A stretch of 64,000 nt of DNA from contig OX442418.1 of assembly GCA_949361645.1 (NCBI GenBank), forward strand, positions 7,939,376 through 8,003,375, in the 5' to 3' direction. This DNA comes from Spongilla lacustris (taxonomy: Eukaryota; Porifera; Demospongiae; Spongillida; Spongillidae). Shown here piece by piece: positions 11,656-24,480 of this stretch. A program made the position numbers and the translations under genes. The stretch's first letter is position 1. Every line of letters begins with the position of its first letter. A model generated the notes under the pieces. That model saw nothing but the letters and a program-made list of their open reading frames with translations, was not told the DNA's origin and did no database searches.

Positions 11656-11780
11656 CACTTCGGTTAGTCTCGTACCCAGACCCTAGTACGTCACAGCTGC
11701 TACGCTATCTAGCGTAGCGGTGATGTAATCCATCCGCTGCTGTGACGTACTAGGGTCTGAGTACGAGACTACACTTCGGT
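11656..11780. mobile_element. 107-bp MITE with 9-bp target-site duplication
   Basis: The element spans 11665-11771. It begins TAGTCTCGTACCCAGACCCT and ends with the inverted counterpart AGGGTCTGAGTACGAGACTA, and its interior is a second short hairpin. It is flanked by a perfect 9-bp direct repeat, CACTTCGGT (11656-11664 and 11772-11780). A 9-bp duplication is typical of Mutator-like transposons, so it may be mobilised by a MULE-type transposase; that assignment is inference. It carries no coding capacity. Fragments with similar ends occur near 786-812 and 7469-7487. Confidence 0.9.
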
Positions 11781-11989
11781 CGCTGTTGGCATGCTATTTC
11801 CGTTTGGTCTGATCATAGTCTAGATATTTGATACATGGATTCATTATCCATTTGAGCTCGTACAACATTTATTTGCAATCCGCGTTTCGCTTTTTCGGTG
11901 CGTGGGAGTAAAGCTATCCTAGCTTTTTTGAGCCTTTTCTAGCACTTATAACGCGTGTTTTACTGGTAAGAAGTATATAAGGTTGACTA

Positions 11990-12595
11990 ACCTACATGTA
12001 TCTGTAGCGTGTAGTTCCTGGCGTGCATGTATGGTGTTAGCTGCTATATATATATTATATATATGATATAATTATATATATATATAAGGCCCACTATAGT
12101 ACTGTTTGTGCGACTGTAGCACGATTTCATATGCACGCCTGTAAGTTTAAAAGACTGAAATGCGTAGTGCACACATCGTGGTATATGGTGAAGTGTATCT
12201 TTCTGCTTGTCGTACTATGTATGAGCTGGTGTTTAAAAATTTGCGTAACATGTTATAATTGACTAATATACACAGCAAGGCTTTGTGGGACTGTACCGTG
12301 AGTACGGTAAGTCGCATAGGAACCATCTAAACAGTTTGTGATACTTTCCTACGAAAGCTATTAGGTGGCCAACGTACATATGTCATATGTCTGTAGCGTG
12401 CATGCAGCTCTGGCGTAGCGTGTAGGGTGTTTTGTGCTACATGGGTATGTAATGCCCACTGTTGTTTGTGGGACTGTAACACGTTTTTATATGTGAATTA
12501 GAAGACTGAAAGGTGGAGTTCACACGTCGTGGTGTATGGTGATGTGCGTACTATGAGCTTGTATAAAAAAAAAAATTTCGTAACAGACTTATACA
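11990..12595. repeat. Diverged tandem duplication (about 380-bp offset)
   Basis: Two copies share an ordered set of blocks: TCTGTAGCGTG, GCCCACT...GTTTGTG, GACTGTA(G/A)CACG, GACTGAAA, CACAC(A/G)TCGTGGT(A/G)TATGGTGA, then GTAACA. The first copy (about 11990-12275) has an AT-rich insertion (12048-12085); the second spans about 12370-12595. No coding potential was seen. Confidence 0.75.
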
Positions 12596-12982
12596 CAGTC
12601 ACTCAACAATAAAACCTCAACTACTATCATGACCACTGCCGGCGAAACTCCAATCCATGTACATGTATCAAATATCTAAGTTCTGATTCATGTAGATAGT
12701 TTGTTTCCACATCTAAAACAAAACTTTGCTTAGCGCCTTCACATATATAGCTACATGCACAGTTTGCCTTCGCTCAATCAGAAATAATCTCTGATTGCTG
12801 ATCGATTCGACTAGTATTTCTAAAATTAACAAGTAGTAACAAGTTTTTTTATTTTCGTTTGTAATTAATTATGTGATTAACTGGCTGTGATCGTTAAGCA
12901 CTTCCACTTAGCTTTGCAAGGCGAATAGGTTAGGATCCTTTCCTGCTCCACCCCTAGAGTTAGAGTGTGAGTGTGCTGCAGC

Positions 12983-13090
12983 ATGGATGTTTCTTTGAGA
13001 GTCCAAGGCAAGACCATATGGGTAATGAAAACCATGACTACCAGAGACATTACCATTTATGGTCAATAGTCAATGTATCTGTGGTCCTCC
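12983..13090 (-). pseudogene. Truncated copy of the adjacent TRIM-NHL gene's NHL region
   Basis: Plus-strand bases 12983-13090 match 13944-14025 of the intact gene with several substitutions and a small deletion. Shared blocks include GTCCAAGGCAAGACCATATG, CATGACTACCAGAGACATTA and ATGGTCAATAG. The final TATCTGTGGTCC resembles sequence near 14090 of the gene, so the fragment seems internally deleted. It is far too short to encode an NHL propeller. Same-orientation placement about 0.6 kb downstream of the parent's stop suggests local duplication and decay. Confidence 0.75.
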
Positions 13091-13146
13091 TGCATGCCAC
13101 CCGTCCTCCTCCCCTTCCTCTCTGCATCCTTAACCCTTTCTGACAG

Positions 13147-13225
13147 AACTCAGCCAAGATCATTTGCGCTTCTGTTTCTGGAGGCAGCTGACCATTGAGA
13201 TCACATCACTCTCAGGAGGCAGCCG
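13147..13225 (+). CDS. Weak candidate exon
   Basis: A pyrimidine-rich acceptor (CCCTTTCTGACAG) and a GTAGGT donor bracket 79 bases with one open frame (contains RFCFWRQLTIEITSL). Its phase does not match the best frame of the exon at 13421, so either an exon is missing or this is not coding. Confidence 0.25.
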
Positions 13226-13420
13226 GTAGGTGTGTGGAGGTGGCTTTGTGTGGTGGAGGTGGTGTAGCTGAGGGTGTTAGGGGAGATTTGGTGCCTCATG
13301 TAAGTGTATGTGGGAGTGTAGCATTACTGAGAATAATTAGTGTGGCTTAACGTTGGTGTGTTGCCAGGGCACGTGAAGGTGGGGTGGTGTGTATCATGTG
13401 ACCGTCATGTGACAATGCAG

Positions 13421-13593
13421 GCATGAGGCTGGAGCAGAAGGCAAAGGGCTCACTGGAGAGGCAGAAGATCATGGACGAGGCAGAGAAGAGCCACAAGGAG
13501 CTCCAGGCTCTAGCAGCTCTGCTGTCCAGTCCCCAGGCCAGTCCACAGCCGAGGCCGGGAGCCAAGATTGATGTCCATAATAATACAAAGTGA
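13421..13593 (+). CDS. Terminal exon of an unrecognised plus-strand gene
   Basis: After an ACAATGCAG acceptor, the frame starting GC ATG AGG reads 57 residues to TGA. A charged coiled-coil-like helix (contains LERQKIMDEAEKSHKELQAL) is followed by a Ser/Pro/Gln-rich tail ending IDVHNNTK. Codon periodicity and helix character support a real 3' exon. It may be the end of the gene whose exons lie at 8306-9850, but that link is not shown. Its stop is only 67 bp from the stop of the convergent TRIM-NHL gene, so their 3' UTRs must overlap. Confidence 0.5.
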
Positions 13594-13660
13594 TGCGTTA
13601 GTGGTTTTTATTTTAAAAACTTATAAATTTAACAAGCATTACATCATCATTACATCATCA

Positions 13661-15850
13661 CTACACAGTATACTTCAATACTGTATAGTTTGCTACATAT
13701 AGACTACCACTTATAGGATCTAGAATAACCCCACGAGGTTGATAGAGTCTGCCAACTGTGTGGATCTTGTTTCCTTGAGGATCAAAGATGGAGAGACAAT
13801 TGCCACTCATCTCACAGACCATGCTGTAACCTTCTTCATCAACTGCTATTCCCAATGGATTCTTTACATCTCCATATGATCTGACATAGGTCCCCTCAAG
13901 TGTGACGACGTTGATGGTGTTAGAACCCCAGGCTGCAACATTGATGTTCCCTTGAGGGTCCAAGGCAAGACCATATGGATGCTGAAAATCATGACTACCA
14001 GAGACATTACCAGTTATGGTCAATAGCCAACTGCCATTTTGATCCAATATTACTACTCTGTGGTTGCCATGATCAGCAACAATCATGATATCTCTGTGGT
14101 CGACAATAACTGATACGGGTCCATAAAACTGTCCCTGACCAGACCCAAATTGGCCAAACATCTGCAGGAACTGTCCTCCTGTTGTCAACTTCTGTATACG
14201 ATGATTGCTATATTCAGCAACATACATCACATCTCCCTTGATGGATATACCATATGGTCCACTGAACTGACCATCACCACTCCCACCACTACCTATGGTT
14301 CTCTTCTGATGGCCAGCTTGGTCAAACACATGAATACTGTTATCACTGATACAGGCTACATAGATGTCTCCACTGTCATGGATGGCAATACTTAATGGAC
14401 CACCACTACAATTAATAACCTGCGGGGGATTACATAAGGTGAAGTAGTTAGGTTTAGGCCTCACATCAAGGTCATGAGGTCTGTTCTGTACATATTGACC
14501 ATCCATTGTGATGACCAGCTGGTGAGGACCAGCAGTCTGAGGGGTGAGGGTGATGGTGTAGGTACCATCCCCATGGTCCTCCACCTCTCCATACACAACT
14601 GCTCCATCATGTGACTTGGGCCTCAGCTCAGCCTTCATTTGCAGACCACCATATGGGTACTTCTCTCCCTTTGAGGTCTTGGTCTCCACTTTAACACGGT
14701 ACACTTCTCTCACCTTGGCTGCTGACCCAGAAGACCATATGCTTTGTGATGGAGATGGAGACGAGTCCATTACATCACCAAATATGGAGAGTTCGGTCAT
14801 GAGGGAATCAGCTGGTAGGGACACATGTATGTCACTGTACTGCAGACTGGGAATGAGGGACACATTCCAAACCTTCTTCAGGGTGGCCTTCAGTTCAGTG
14901 GGTAGCAGACCTCCAAGAGCTACCACCTCATGATCAGTGTGGGTCTGGAGGATGTGGGAGGTCATCTCAGTGTAGCCATTAATCTCATCTTGTATCTTCA
15001 CTAACTCTTCCTTCTGGAGGGTCAATGCCGTTGTCTTGGAAACAGAAATGGCCTCCATCTCTGACAACAGAGTCTTCTTCCTTTCCTCTATGGTTTGGTG
15101 GAGCTGTTCAAAGGCTTGGTTTATGAGCAGTGTGGCATTCTCTCTGGAAACCTCAACCTGTTCTGCCATCTTGTCATTGGCATCGATGGCACTGATCAGC
15201 TTTGAGATCACTTCTTGTATCCACACAAGTGCCTCTCTCATTCCATCTCTGTGGACCTTTGCAATATTGCACACCTCAGCAATCCTGTGGTCCTTGTGAA
15301 AGACTAGGGTACAGTCTCTGCAGGCCAGACATTGGCAAGTCTCACAGTAGAATTTCAACTCTTCTTTCTGGTGATGAGGTTTGGAGCAGAGATGTTGAGT
15401 TGGCGTCATGATGGATGGAAGTAGACCAAGTGATTCTTTGTTTAGTCCAACCATCTGGTGATGATTTAGTGTTCTATTTCGTTTACGGTGTTCATGGCAG
15501 AAGGTACACAGGAACTGACCACATGTACAACAGAACACCACTGCAGGCCCCTTGCCTCCATCAATGCAAGCATCACATGACTTTTCACCATCACTGCCTA
15601 TCTTGGACATGTACCCAGCCACCTCCACTTCAAAGCCAAGATGGAGGTTCTGAGGTATAAAATTGACTCCACCCTCTGGTATGGTGATACTTCTCTGACA
15701 GGTAGGACAATCCATGTTCTGCTTGGTCCCAGACCTCTCTATCTCCTTATGTAGACACTGGGCACAGAAGGAGTGGAGACATGGAAGGATCCTGGGATCT
15801 CTGTAGGGCTTAGAGCACAGCTGACATATGGTGTGTGGAGGGAAGGGTGC
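13661..15850 (-). CDS. TRIM-NHL E3 ubiquitin ligase (TRIM2/3/71-like), 5' exon missing
   Basis: A single ~730-residue frame encodes the full TRIM-NHL architecture. It has an N-terminal RING (CQLC, CLHSFC, CPTC), then two B-boxes (about residues 95-200; the second contains CETCQCLACRDC). A coiled coil follows (about 205-305), a filamin-type immunoglobulin domain (about 385-485; contains PYGGLQMKAELRPKS and DGTYTITLTP) and five to six NHL repeats to the C-terminus. Such proteins are cytoplasmic ubiquitin ligases, and their NHL propellers bind RNA or protein partners. No ATG precedes the RING in frame. Instead a splice acceptor (TTTGTTCCACAG) lies immediately 5' of it at 15851, so the start codon should be in an upstream exon I could not place. 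A poly(A)-like AATAAA (minus strand, about 13608) lies in the shared convergent 3' region. The exact paralogue (TRIM71 versus TRIM2/3 or a sponge-specific expansion) cannot be settled here. Confidence 0.9.
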   Translation of the reverse strand, partial: APFPPHTICQLCSKPYRDPRILPCLHSFCAQCLHKEIERSGTKQNMDCPTCQRSITIPEGGVNFIPQNLHLGFEVEVAGYMSKIGSDGEKSCDACIDGGKGPAVVFCCTCGQFLCTFCHEHRKRNRTLNHHQMVGLNKESLGLLPSIMTPTQHLCSKPHHQKEELKFYCETCQCLACRDCTLVFHKDHRIAEVCNIAKVHRDGMREALVWIQEVISKLISAIDANDKMAEQVEVSRENATLLINQAFEQLHQTIEERKKTLLSEMEAISVSKTTALTLQKEELVKIQDEINGYTEMTSHILQTHTDHEVVALGGLLPTELKATLKKVWNVSLIPSLQYSDIHVSLPADSLMTELSIFGDVMDSSPSPSQSIWSSGSAAKVREVYRVKVETKTSKGEKYPYGGLQMKAELRPKSHDGAVVYGEVEDHGDGTYTITLTPQTAGPHQLVITMDGQYVQNRPHDLDVRPKPNYFTLCNPPQVINCSGGPLSIAIHDSGDIYVACISDNSIHVFDQAGHQKRTIGSGGSGDGQFSGPYGISIKGDVMYVAEYSNHRIQKLTTGGQFLQMFGQFGSGQGQFYGPVSVIVDHRDIMIVADHGNHRVVILDQNGSWLLTITGNVSGSHDFQHPYGLALDPQGNINVAAWGSNTINVVTLEGTYVRSYGDVKNPLGIAVDEEGYSMVCEMSGNCLSIFDPQGNKIHTVGRLYQPRGVILDPISGSLYVANYTVLKYTV

Positions 15851-15943
15851 AGAGCTGTGGAACAAAGACAGTTACTGATCATGAGTAAGTGAGTTACGCA
15901 TAAGAATTTGCTCGTAAATGATCTACTATATGTGTGTAGTCGT

Positions 15944-16425
15944 GGACCCTTTGCATGAAAGATCGGAAGTACGATAAACGTCACGTCCGGAGTAAAAACG
16001 TCAGCGGTTGCCTAGAGACATCGTGTCATGTTCGTGGACCTTTGCGTAATAAAATGGCAACGCTCGGAGTCGATCATTCCTTCCCGCTCAGACAGTGATC
16101 CTTCGGCCGATCCAGTTCCTGGTCAAACTATGCTGCCAACAGTAAGCGTGACAGAGTCTGACATACCCGGAGCCTTTTAAAATGGATGGCTTTAAAAAGG
16201 CTCTGGGTATGTCAGACTCGGTCAAACTTACTGTTGGCAGCATAGTTTGACCAGGAACTGGATCGGCCGAAGGATCACTGTTCGAGCGGGAAGGAATGAC
16301 TCCGAGCGTTGCCATTTTATTACGCAAAGGTCCGCGAGCGTGACACGATGTCTCTAGGCAACCGCTGTGGTTTTTAATCCAGACGTGACGTTTATCGTAC
16401 TTCCGATCTTTCATGCAAAGGGTCC
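15944..16425. mobile_element. Foldback element upstream of the TRIM-NHL gene
   Basis: Two arms of about 235 bp (15944-16180 and 16195-16425) are nearly perfect inverted copies ending GGACCCTTTGCATGAAAGA and its complement, around a very short loop. The right arm, read on the minus strand from about 16315, opens with ATG and stays open for more than 40 codons (contains PSADPVPGQTMLPTVSLTES). The left arm encodes the same start with small indels. No transposase or clear target duplication is visible. It is a different family from the foldback at 1-776. Confidence 0.85.
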
Positions 16426-18652
<2,227 letters not shown>

Positions 18653-18741
18653 TAGTTAGGCATAGCCCGACCTTCGCGTTTAGCGGAAACGTTCCAGGTA
18701 CCACGTTCCGCCAAAATGCGAAGGTCGCGCAAGCCCAACTA
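18653..18741. mobile_element. Palindromic MITE (TAGTTGGGCGTAGCCCGACC family)
   Basis: Starts TAGTTAGGCATAGCCCGACC and ends with a diverged inverted counterpart (TGCGAAGGTCGCGCAAGCCC then AACTA), with CGGAAACGT/ACGTTCCG pairing in the centre. It is a degenerate relative of the 64-bp copy at 28843. Confidence 0.65.
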
Positions 18742-18769
18742 GCTTTTGCAAGAAGGTTTTAATCAACTT

Positions 18770-21700
18770 AACCATAAAAAGGGCCCTGTGCGTGTGTGCT
18801 CTTTGTATTAAGAGTGTGAAGGGTTAATCAACTTAACGGCAAAAATAGCCCTGTGGGTGTGGTCTTTGTAAGACTTCGAAGGGTTAATCAACCTAGCGGC
18901 AAAAAGAGTCCTGTGGGTGTGGTCTTTGTAAGAGTGTCAGGGGTTAAGGCACATAGCCGAAAGAAGCAGCCTTGGGGGTATATTAAGAGTGTCAGGGGTT
19001 AAAGTACATAGCCGAGAGAAGCAGCCCAGTGGTTGTGTTAAGAGTGTCAGGGGTTAAACGACATAGCCGAGAGAAACAGCCTGTGTGTGTGTTAATAGTG
19101 TCGGGGGTTAAACGACATAGCCGAGAGAAACAGCCCAGTGGGTGTATTAAAAGTGTCAGGGGTTAAAGTACATAGCCTCCTTCCCTCTTTCCCTCCCCCT
19201 CCTTCCCTCCCCCTCCCTACCCCTCCTTCCCTCCTACCTCTCTCCCTCCCTCCTACCTCCCTCCCCCTCCTTTCCTCCTCCCTCTCTCCCTCCCTCCCTC
19301 CCTCCCCCTCCTTCCCTCCTCCTTCTCTCCCTCCCCCTCCCTCACACTCCATCTGTGTGTGTGTGTGTGCTCTTTGTATTAAGAGTGTGAAGGGTTAATC
19401 AACTTAACGGCAAAAATAGCCCTGTGGGTGTGGTCTTTGTAAGAGTTCGAAGGGTTAATCAACCTAGCGGCAAAAAGAGTCCTGTGGGTGTGGTCTTTGT
19501 AAGAGTGTCAGGGGTTAAGGCACATAGCCGAAAGAAACAGCCTTGTGGGTGTGTTAAGAGTGTCAAGGGTTAAAGTACATAGCCGAGAGAAGCAGCCCAG
19601 TGGTTGTGTTAAGAGTGTCAGGGGTTAAACAACATAGCCAAGAGAAACAGCCTGTGTGTGTGTTAATAGTGTCGGGGGTTAAACGACATAGCCGAGAGAA
19701 ACAGCCCAGTGGGTGTATTAAAAGTGTCAGGGGTTAAAGTACATAGCCTCCTTCCCTCTTTCCCTCCCCCTCCTTCCCTCCCCCTCCCTACCCCTCCTTC
19801 CCTCCTACCTCTCTCCCTCCCTCCTACCTCCCTCCCCCTCCTTTCCTCCTCCCTCTCTCCCTCCCTCCCTCCCTCCCCCTCCTTCCCTCCTCCTTCTCTC
19901 CCTCCCCCTCCCTCACACTCCATCTGTGTGTGTGTGTGTGCTCTTTGTATTAAGAGTGTGAAGGGTTAATCAACTTAACGGCAAAAATAGCCCTGTGGGT
20001 GTGGTCTTTGTAAGAGTTCGAAGGGTTAATCAACCTAGCGGCAAAAAGAGTCCTGTGGGTGTGGTCTTTGTAAGAGTGTCAGGGGTTAAGGCACATAGCC
20101 GAAAGAAACAGCCTTGTGGGTGTGTTAAGAGTGTCAAGGGTTAAAGTACATAGCCGAGAGAAGCAGCCCAGTGGTTGTGTTAAGAGTGTCAGGGGTTAAA
20201 CAACATAGCCAAGAGAAACAGCCTGTGTGTGTGTTAATAGTGTCGGGGGTTAAACGACATAGCCGAGAGAAACAGCCTGTGTGTGTGTTAATAGTGTCGG
20301 GGGTTAAACGACATAGCCAAGAGAAACAGCCCAGTGAGTGTGTTAAGAGTGTCAAGGGTTAAAGTACATAGCCGAGAGAAACAGCCCAGTGAGTGTGTTC
20401 AGAGTGTCGGGGGTTAAACGACATAGCCGAGAGAAACAGCCCAGTGAGTGTGTTAAGAGTGTCAAGGGTTAAAGTACATAGCCTCCTCCCTCTCTCCCTC
20501 CCTCCTCCCTCCCTCCTCCCTCTCTCCCTCCCTCCTCCCTCTCTCCCTCCCCCTCCTTCCCTCATCCCTCTTTCCCTCCCCCTCCTTCCCTCCCCCTCCT
20601 CCCCTCCTTCCCTCCCCCTCCCTACCCCTCCTTCCCTCCCCCTCCTTCCCTCCCCTCCTTCCCTCCCCCTCCTTCCCTCCCCTCCTTCCCTCCCCCTCCT
20701 TCCCTCCCCCTTCCTACCCCTCCTTCCCTCCTACCTCTCTCCCTCCTTCCCTCCTCCCTCTCTCCCTCCCTCCCTCCCACCCTCCCCCTCCTTTCCTCCT
20801 CCCTCCCTCCCTCCCTCCCTCCCTCCCTCCTCCTCCCTCCTCCTTCTCTCCCTCCCTCTCCCTCACACTCCATCTGTGTGTGTGTGTGTGCTCTTTGTAT
20901 TAAGAGTGTGAAGGGTTAATCAACTTAACGGCAAAAATAGCCCTGTGGGTGTGGTCTTTGTAAGAGTTCGAAGGGTTAATCAACCTAGCGGCAAAAAGAG
21001 TCCTGTGGGTGTGGTCTTTGTAAGAGTGTCAGGGGTTAAGGCACATAGCCGAAAGAAACAGCCCAGTGAGTGTGTTAAGAGTGTCAAGGGTTAAAGTACA
21101 TAGCCGAGAGAAACAGCCCAGTGAGTGTGTTCAGAGTGTCGGGGGTTAAACGACATAGCCGAGAGAAACAGCCTGTGTGTGTGTTAAGAGTGTCAAGGGT
21201 TAAACTACATAGCCCGGAGAAACAGCCCAGTGGGTGTATTAAAAGTGTCAGGGGTTAAACTACATAGCCTCCTCCCTCTCTCCCTCCCTCCTCCCTCTCT
21301 CCCTCCCTCCTCCCTCTCTCCCTCCCTCCTCCCTCTCTCCCTCCCTCCTCCCTCTCTCCCTCCCTCCTCCCTCTCTCCCTCCCCCTCCTTCCCTCATCCC
21401 TCTTTCCCTCCCCCTCTATCCCTCATCCCTCTTTCCCTCCCCCTCCTTCCCTCATCCCTCTTTCCCTCCCCCTCCTTCCCTCCCCCTCCTTCCCTATTTC
21501 CCTCCCCCTCCTTCCCTCCCCCTCCTTCCCTCCCCCTCCTTTCCTCCTACCTCTCTCCCTCCTTCCCTCCTCCCTCCCTCCCTCCCCCTCCTTCCCTCAT
21601 CCCTCTTTCCCTCCCCCTCCTTCCCTCCTCCTTCCCTCCCTCCTCCTTCCCTCCCTCCTCCCTCTCTCCTCCCTCCCTCCTACCTCCCCCTCCTTCCCTC

Positions 21701-22620
21701 CTCCCTCCCTCTCCCTCACACTCCATCTGTCTGTGTGTGTGTGTTTGTGATGCTACCATTAAATATACATATTGTGAATATGCTTAGATATGTGTTAATA
21801 TTGTTTGGATCTTCCTTCACCCCCCCTCTCTCCCTCCCTCCCCTCCTTCCCTCATCCCTCTTTCCCTCCCCCTCCTTCCCTCTCCCTCATTCCCTCATCC
21901 CTCTTTCCCTCCCCCTCCTTCCCTCCCCCTTTCTCCCTCCCTCCTCCCTCTCTCCCTCTCTCCCTCCTACCTCCCTCTCCCTCCTCCCTCTTTCCCTCCC
22001 TCCCTCCCTCCCTCCTCCCTCCCCCCCCTCCCCCTCTTTCCCTCCTCCCTCTCTCCCTCACACTCCATCTGTCTGTGTGTGTGTGTTTGTGATGCTACCA
22101 TAAATATACATATTGTGGATATGCTTAGATGTGTGTTAATATTGTCTGGATCTTCCTTCGCACGCCCCCCCTCGCTCCCTCCTCCCTCCCTCCCTCTCCT
22201 TCCCTCTTCCCTCCCCCTCTCTCCCTCCCTCCTCCCTCCCTCCCTCCTTCCCTCCTCCCTCTCTCCCTCCCTCCTCCCTCCCTCCCTCCCCCTCCTTCCC
22301 TCATCCCTCCTTCCCTCCCCCTCTCTCCTTCCCTCCCCCTCTCTCCCTCCCTCCTCCCTCTCTCCCTCCCTCCCCCTCCTTCCCTCCCCCTCTCTCCCTC
22401 CCTCCCTCCTACCTGGAGGAGAGCAGGTTAAGAGTGTCAGGGGTTAACCGAAAGGAACAGCCTGTGTTTGTATTAAAAGTGTCAGGGGTTAAAGTACATA
22501 GCCGAGAGAAACAGCCCTGTGGGTGTGTTAAAAGTGTCAGGGGTTAAACGACATAGCCGAGAGAAACAGCCCAGTGGGTGTGTTAAGGGTTAGTGTCACG
22601 GGTTAATAACAGTGGCTTTA
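18770..22620. repeat. Higher-order satellite with polypyrimidine blocks
   Basis: Two modules alternate. The first is a ~55-bp unit (core GTGTCAGGGGTTAAACGACA then TAGCCGAGAGAAACAGCC). The second is C/T-only (TCCC-rich) blocks at about 19176-19353, 19747-19924, 20481-20873, 21268-21726, 21826-22068 and 22163-22415. A longer block starting CTTTGTATTAAGAGTG recurs at 18801, 19372, 19943 and 20893. The first three are spaced exactly 571 bp and are almost identical, including their polypyrimidine tract. A further sub-repeat (GTGATGCTACCAT...GGATCTTCCTTC) occurs at 21748 and 22090. Long open frames through the C/T tracts are artefacts. Confidence 0.95.
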
Positions 22621-22959
22621 TACCATATATGGCAGTGACATGTCAGGTCAACATCTAAAGAAGCCTTACAAATTATCTCCCCATAACCCAACACAGGTGT
22701 TAGGGACTAGGTCATGTGTGGTGTTATGTGATGCATCCTGCCTATTCATTCACATGCACTCTACAGGGTTAACTGACCTTATGGTATAGTGTTATCATGA
22801 ACTGCAATGTGGTGCATGGTCAGTAAATGTTTCGGTTTGAATTTACTCCATGTGTGTGGTTGTACGTTGGGAGTGTTCAGGGTTAATGAAAATAATGTTC
22901 TTAGGACTTCGACAGCTTTTAACTTGATAGCTACATGTACTTGTGTGGCCCCCTTTAAT

Positions 22960-24480
22960 CCATCAGTCCACACACACACTTGTCAACATGCACATGCACT
23001 CACACACACACACTTATGCACACACATTGAGCTTGTATCTTAACACTTGGCACACTAACTGTTATTTCCCACATTGTTAACTGACCTTACAGCTATAATG
23101 TAGCCTGGGATTTGTGGCCAATGACTTAGATAGATTAACTTACTGTAGCCAGGACATATAGCAAGTGAGGGAATGGGAATTGAGTGATGGACCTGTTAAT
23201 ATCATATTCATATTGTGCACCTACATGTATGTACTTATGTTTTACAGCTGCTACATTGCTTTTATCTGATTCAGGATGCATGTATGGTTCTTCTCCCTGC
23301 CACCCCTCCTGCACACACTGTCTCCCTTTCACACACACACACCACCCTTCTTCCCTACACACCAACTTCCTTTCCTTCCCCTCCTTCCCCCCACACTTGA
23401 GGGAAGGGATTTCCTATTGTTCACTAGCTTATGTACACATGTGGTTGTGTACATGTACATGTATGTGTGTTGCAGCTGTAGCTTTATCTGATACAAGGAA
23501 CTATTTTGCTACATATAGCATAAGCCTGCTGTAATGGCCTGCTTGAGCTACATGTAACCATGTCAGCAGATAGGGTACCATGCCAATACATGTGTGTCCT
23601 CCATAATAACGAACTCCTTCCATGGTCATACTGAACGGTCTATGAGAATGGCCTTAAATTGAGAATGTAAAATAATGTTCTAAGGTACCCTTGTACATTT
23701 AGTTACATGTAGGTCTTCCACTGAGACAGCATGTATGGTTTAACGTTACAGCTACTTGTAGTTGTGGGGTCTGTACCGTCAGTTAACCCCATTTATGGAC
23801 CATCCGTCCACACACGCTTGCACACACACTTATGCACACGCATACACGTACACTTATGCACATGCACACACATTGAGCTGGTACATACATGTATATCTTA
23901 ACACTTGGCACACTAACTATTATTTCCCACATTGTTAACTGACCTTACAGCTACATGTATAATGTAGCCTGGGATTTTGGTCAAAAATTAACTGACTGTA
24001 CATGTAGCTAGGATGGACCTGGTGTTATGTTAATATCATATTCATATTGTGTACCTACGTATACATGTGGTTATTTATTAGATTTACAGCTGCCCTTGCG
24101 TGTACTATGTACATTGCTTTTATCTGATTCAAAATATGGTTCTTCTCCCTGCCACCCCTCCTGCACACACTGTCTCCCTTCCACACACACCACCCTTCTT
24201 CCCTCCACACACCAACCTTCCTTTCCTCCCCCCCCCCCAAATGTGAGGAAGGGCTTTCCTATTGTTTACTTATGTATTCATATGGTTGTGTATGTGTGTT
24301 GCAGCTGTACCTTATCTGATGTAAGATGCAGAGTTCTTATTTGGCTACATATATATGAAGAGAAGCTTGCCTGCTTGAGCTACCTATGCCAGCAGATAGA
24401 GTACCATGCCGATACATGTGTGTCCTCCATATTACTCATCGTTAATGTGGTCATACAGAACCTTGATGGTCCCTGACTAC
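22960..24480. repeat. Tandem duplication of about 0.86 kb
   Basis: 22960-23560 and about 23810-24420 share the same order of blocks: CATTGAGCT..GTA, CTTAACACTTGGCACACTAA, TTCCCACATTGTTAACTGAC, TTAATATCATATTCATATTG, then TTCTTCTCCCTGCCACCCCT, a CA/CT-rich stretch, and TGTGTTGCAGCTGTA. The copies differ by many small indels. No coding function was identified. Confidence 0.8.

Noticed and set aside
18801..20950. GGGTTAA motifs as an internal telomeric array
   Set aside because: The motif occurs once per ~55-bp unit rather than as contiguous TTAGGG-type repeats.
19092..22447. Several Ser/Pro/Leu-rich and Gly/Glu/Arg-rich frames
   Set aside because: They arise from the C/T-only blocks; identical frames at 571-bp spacing reflect DNA duplication.
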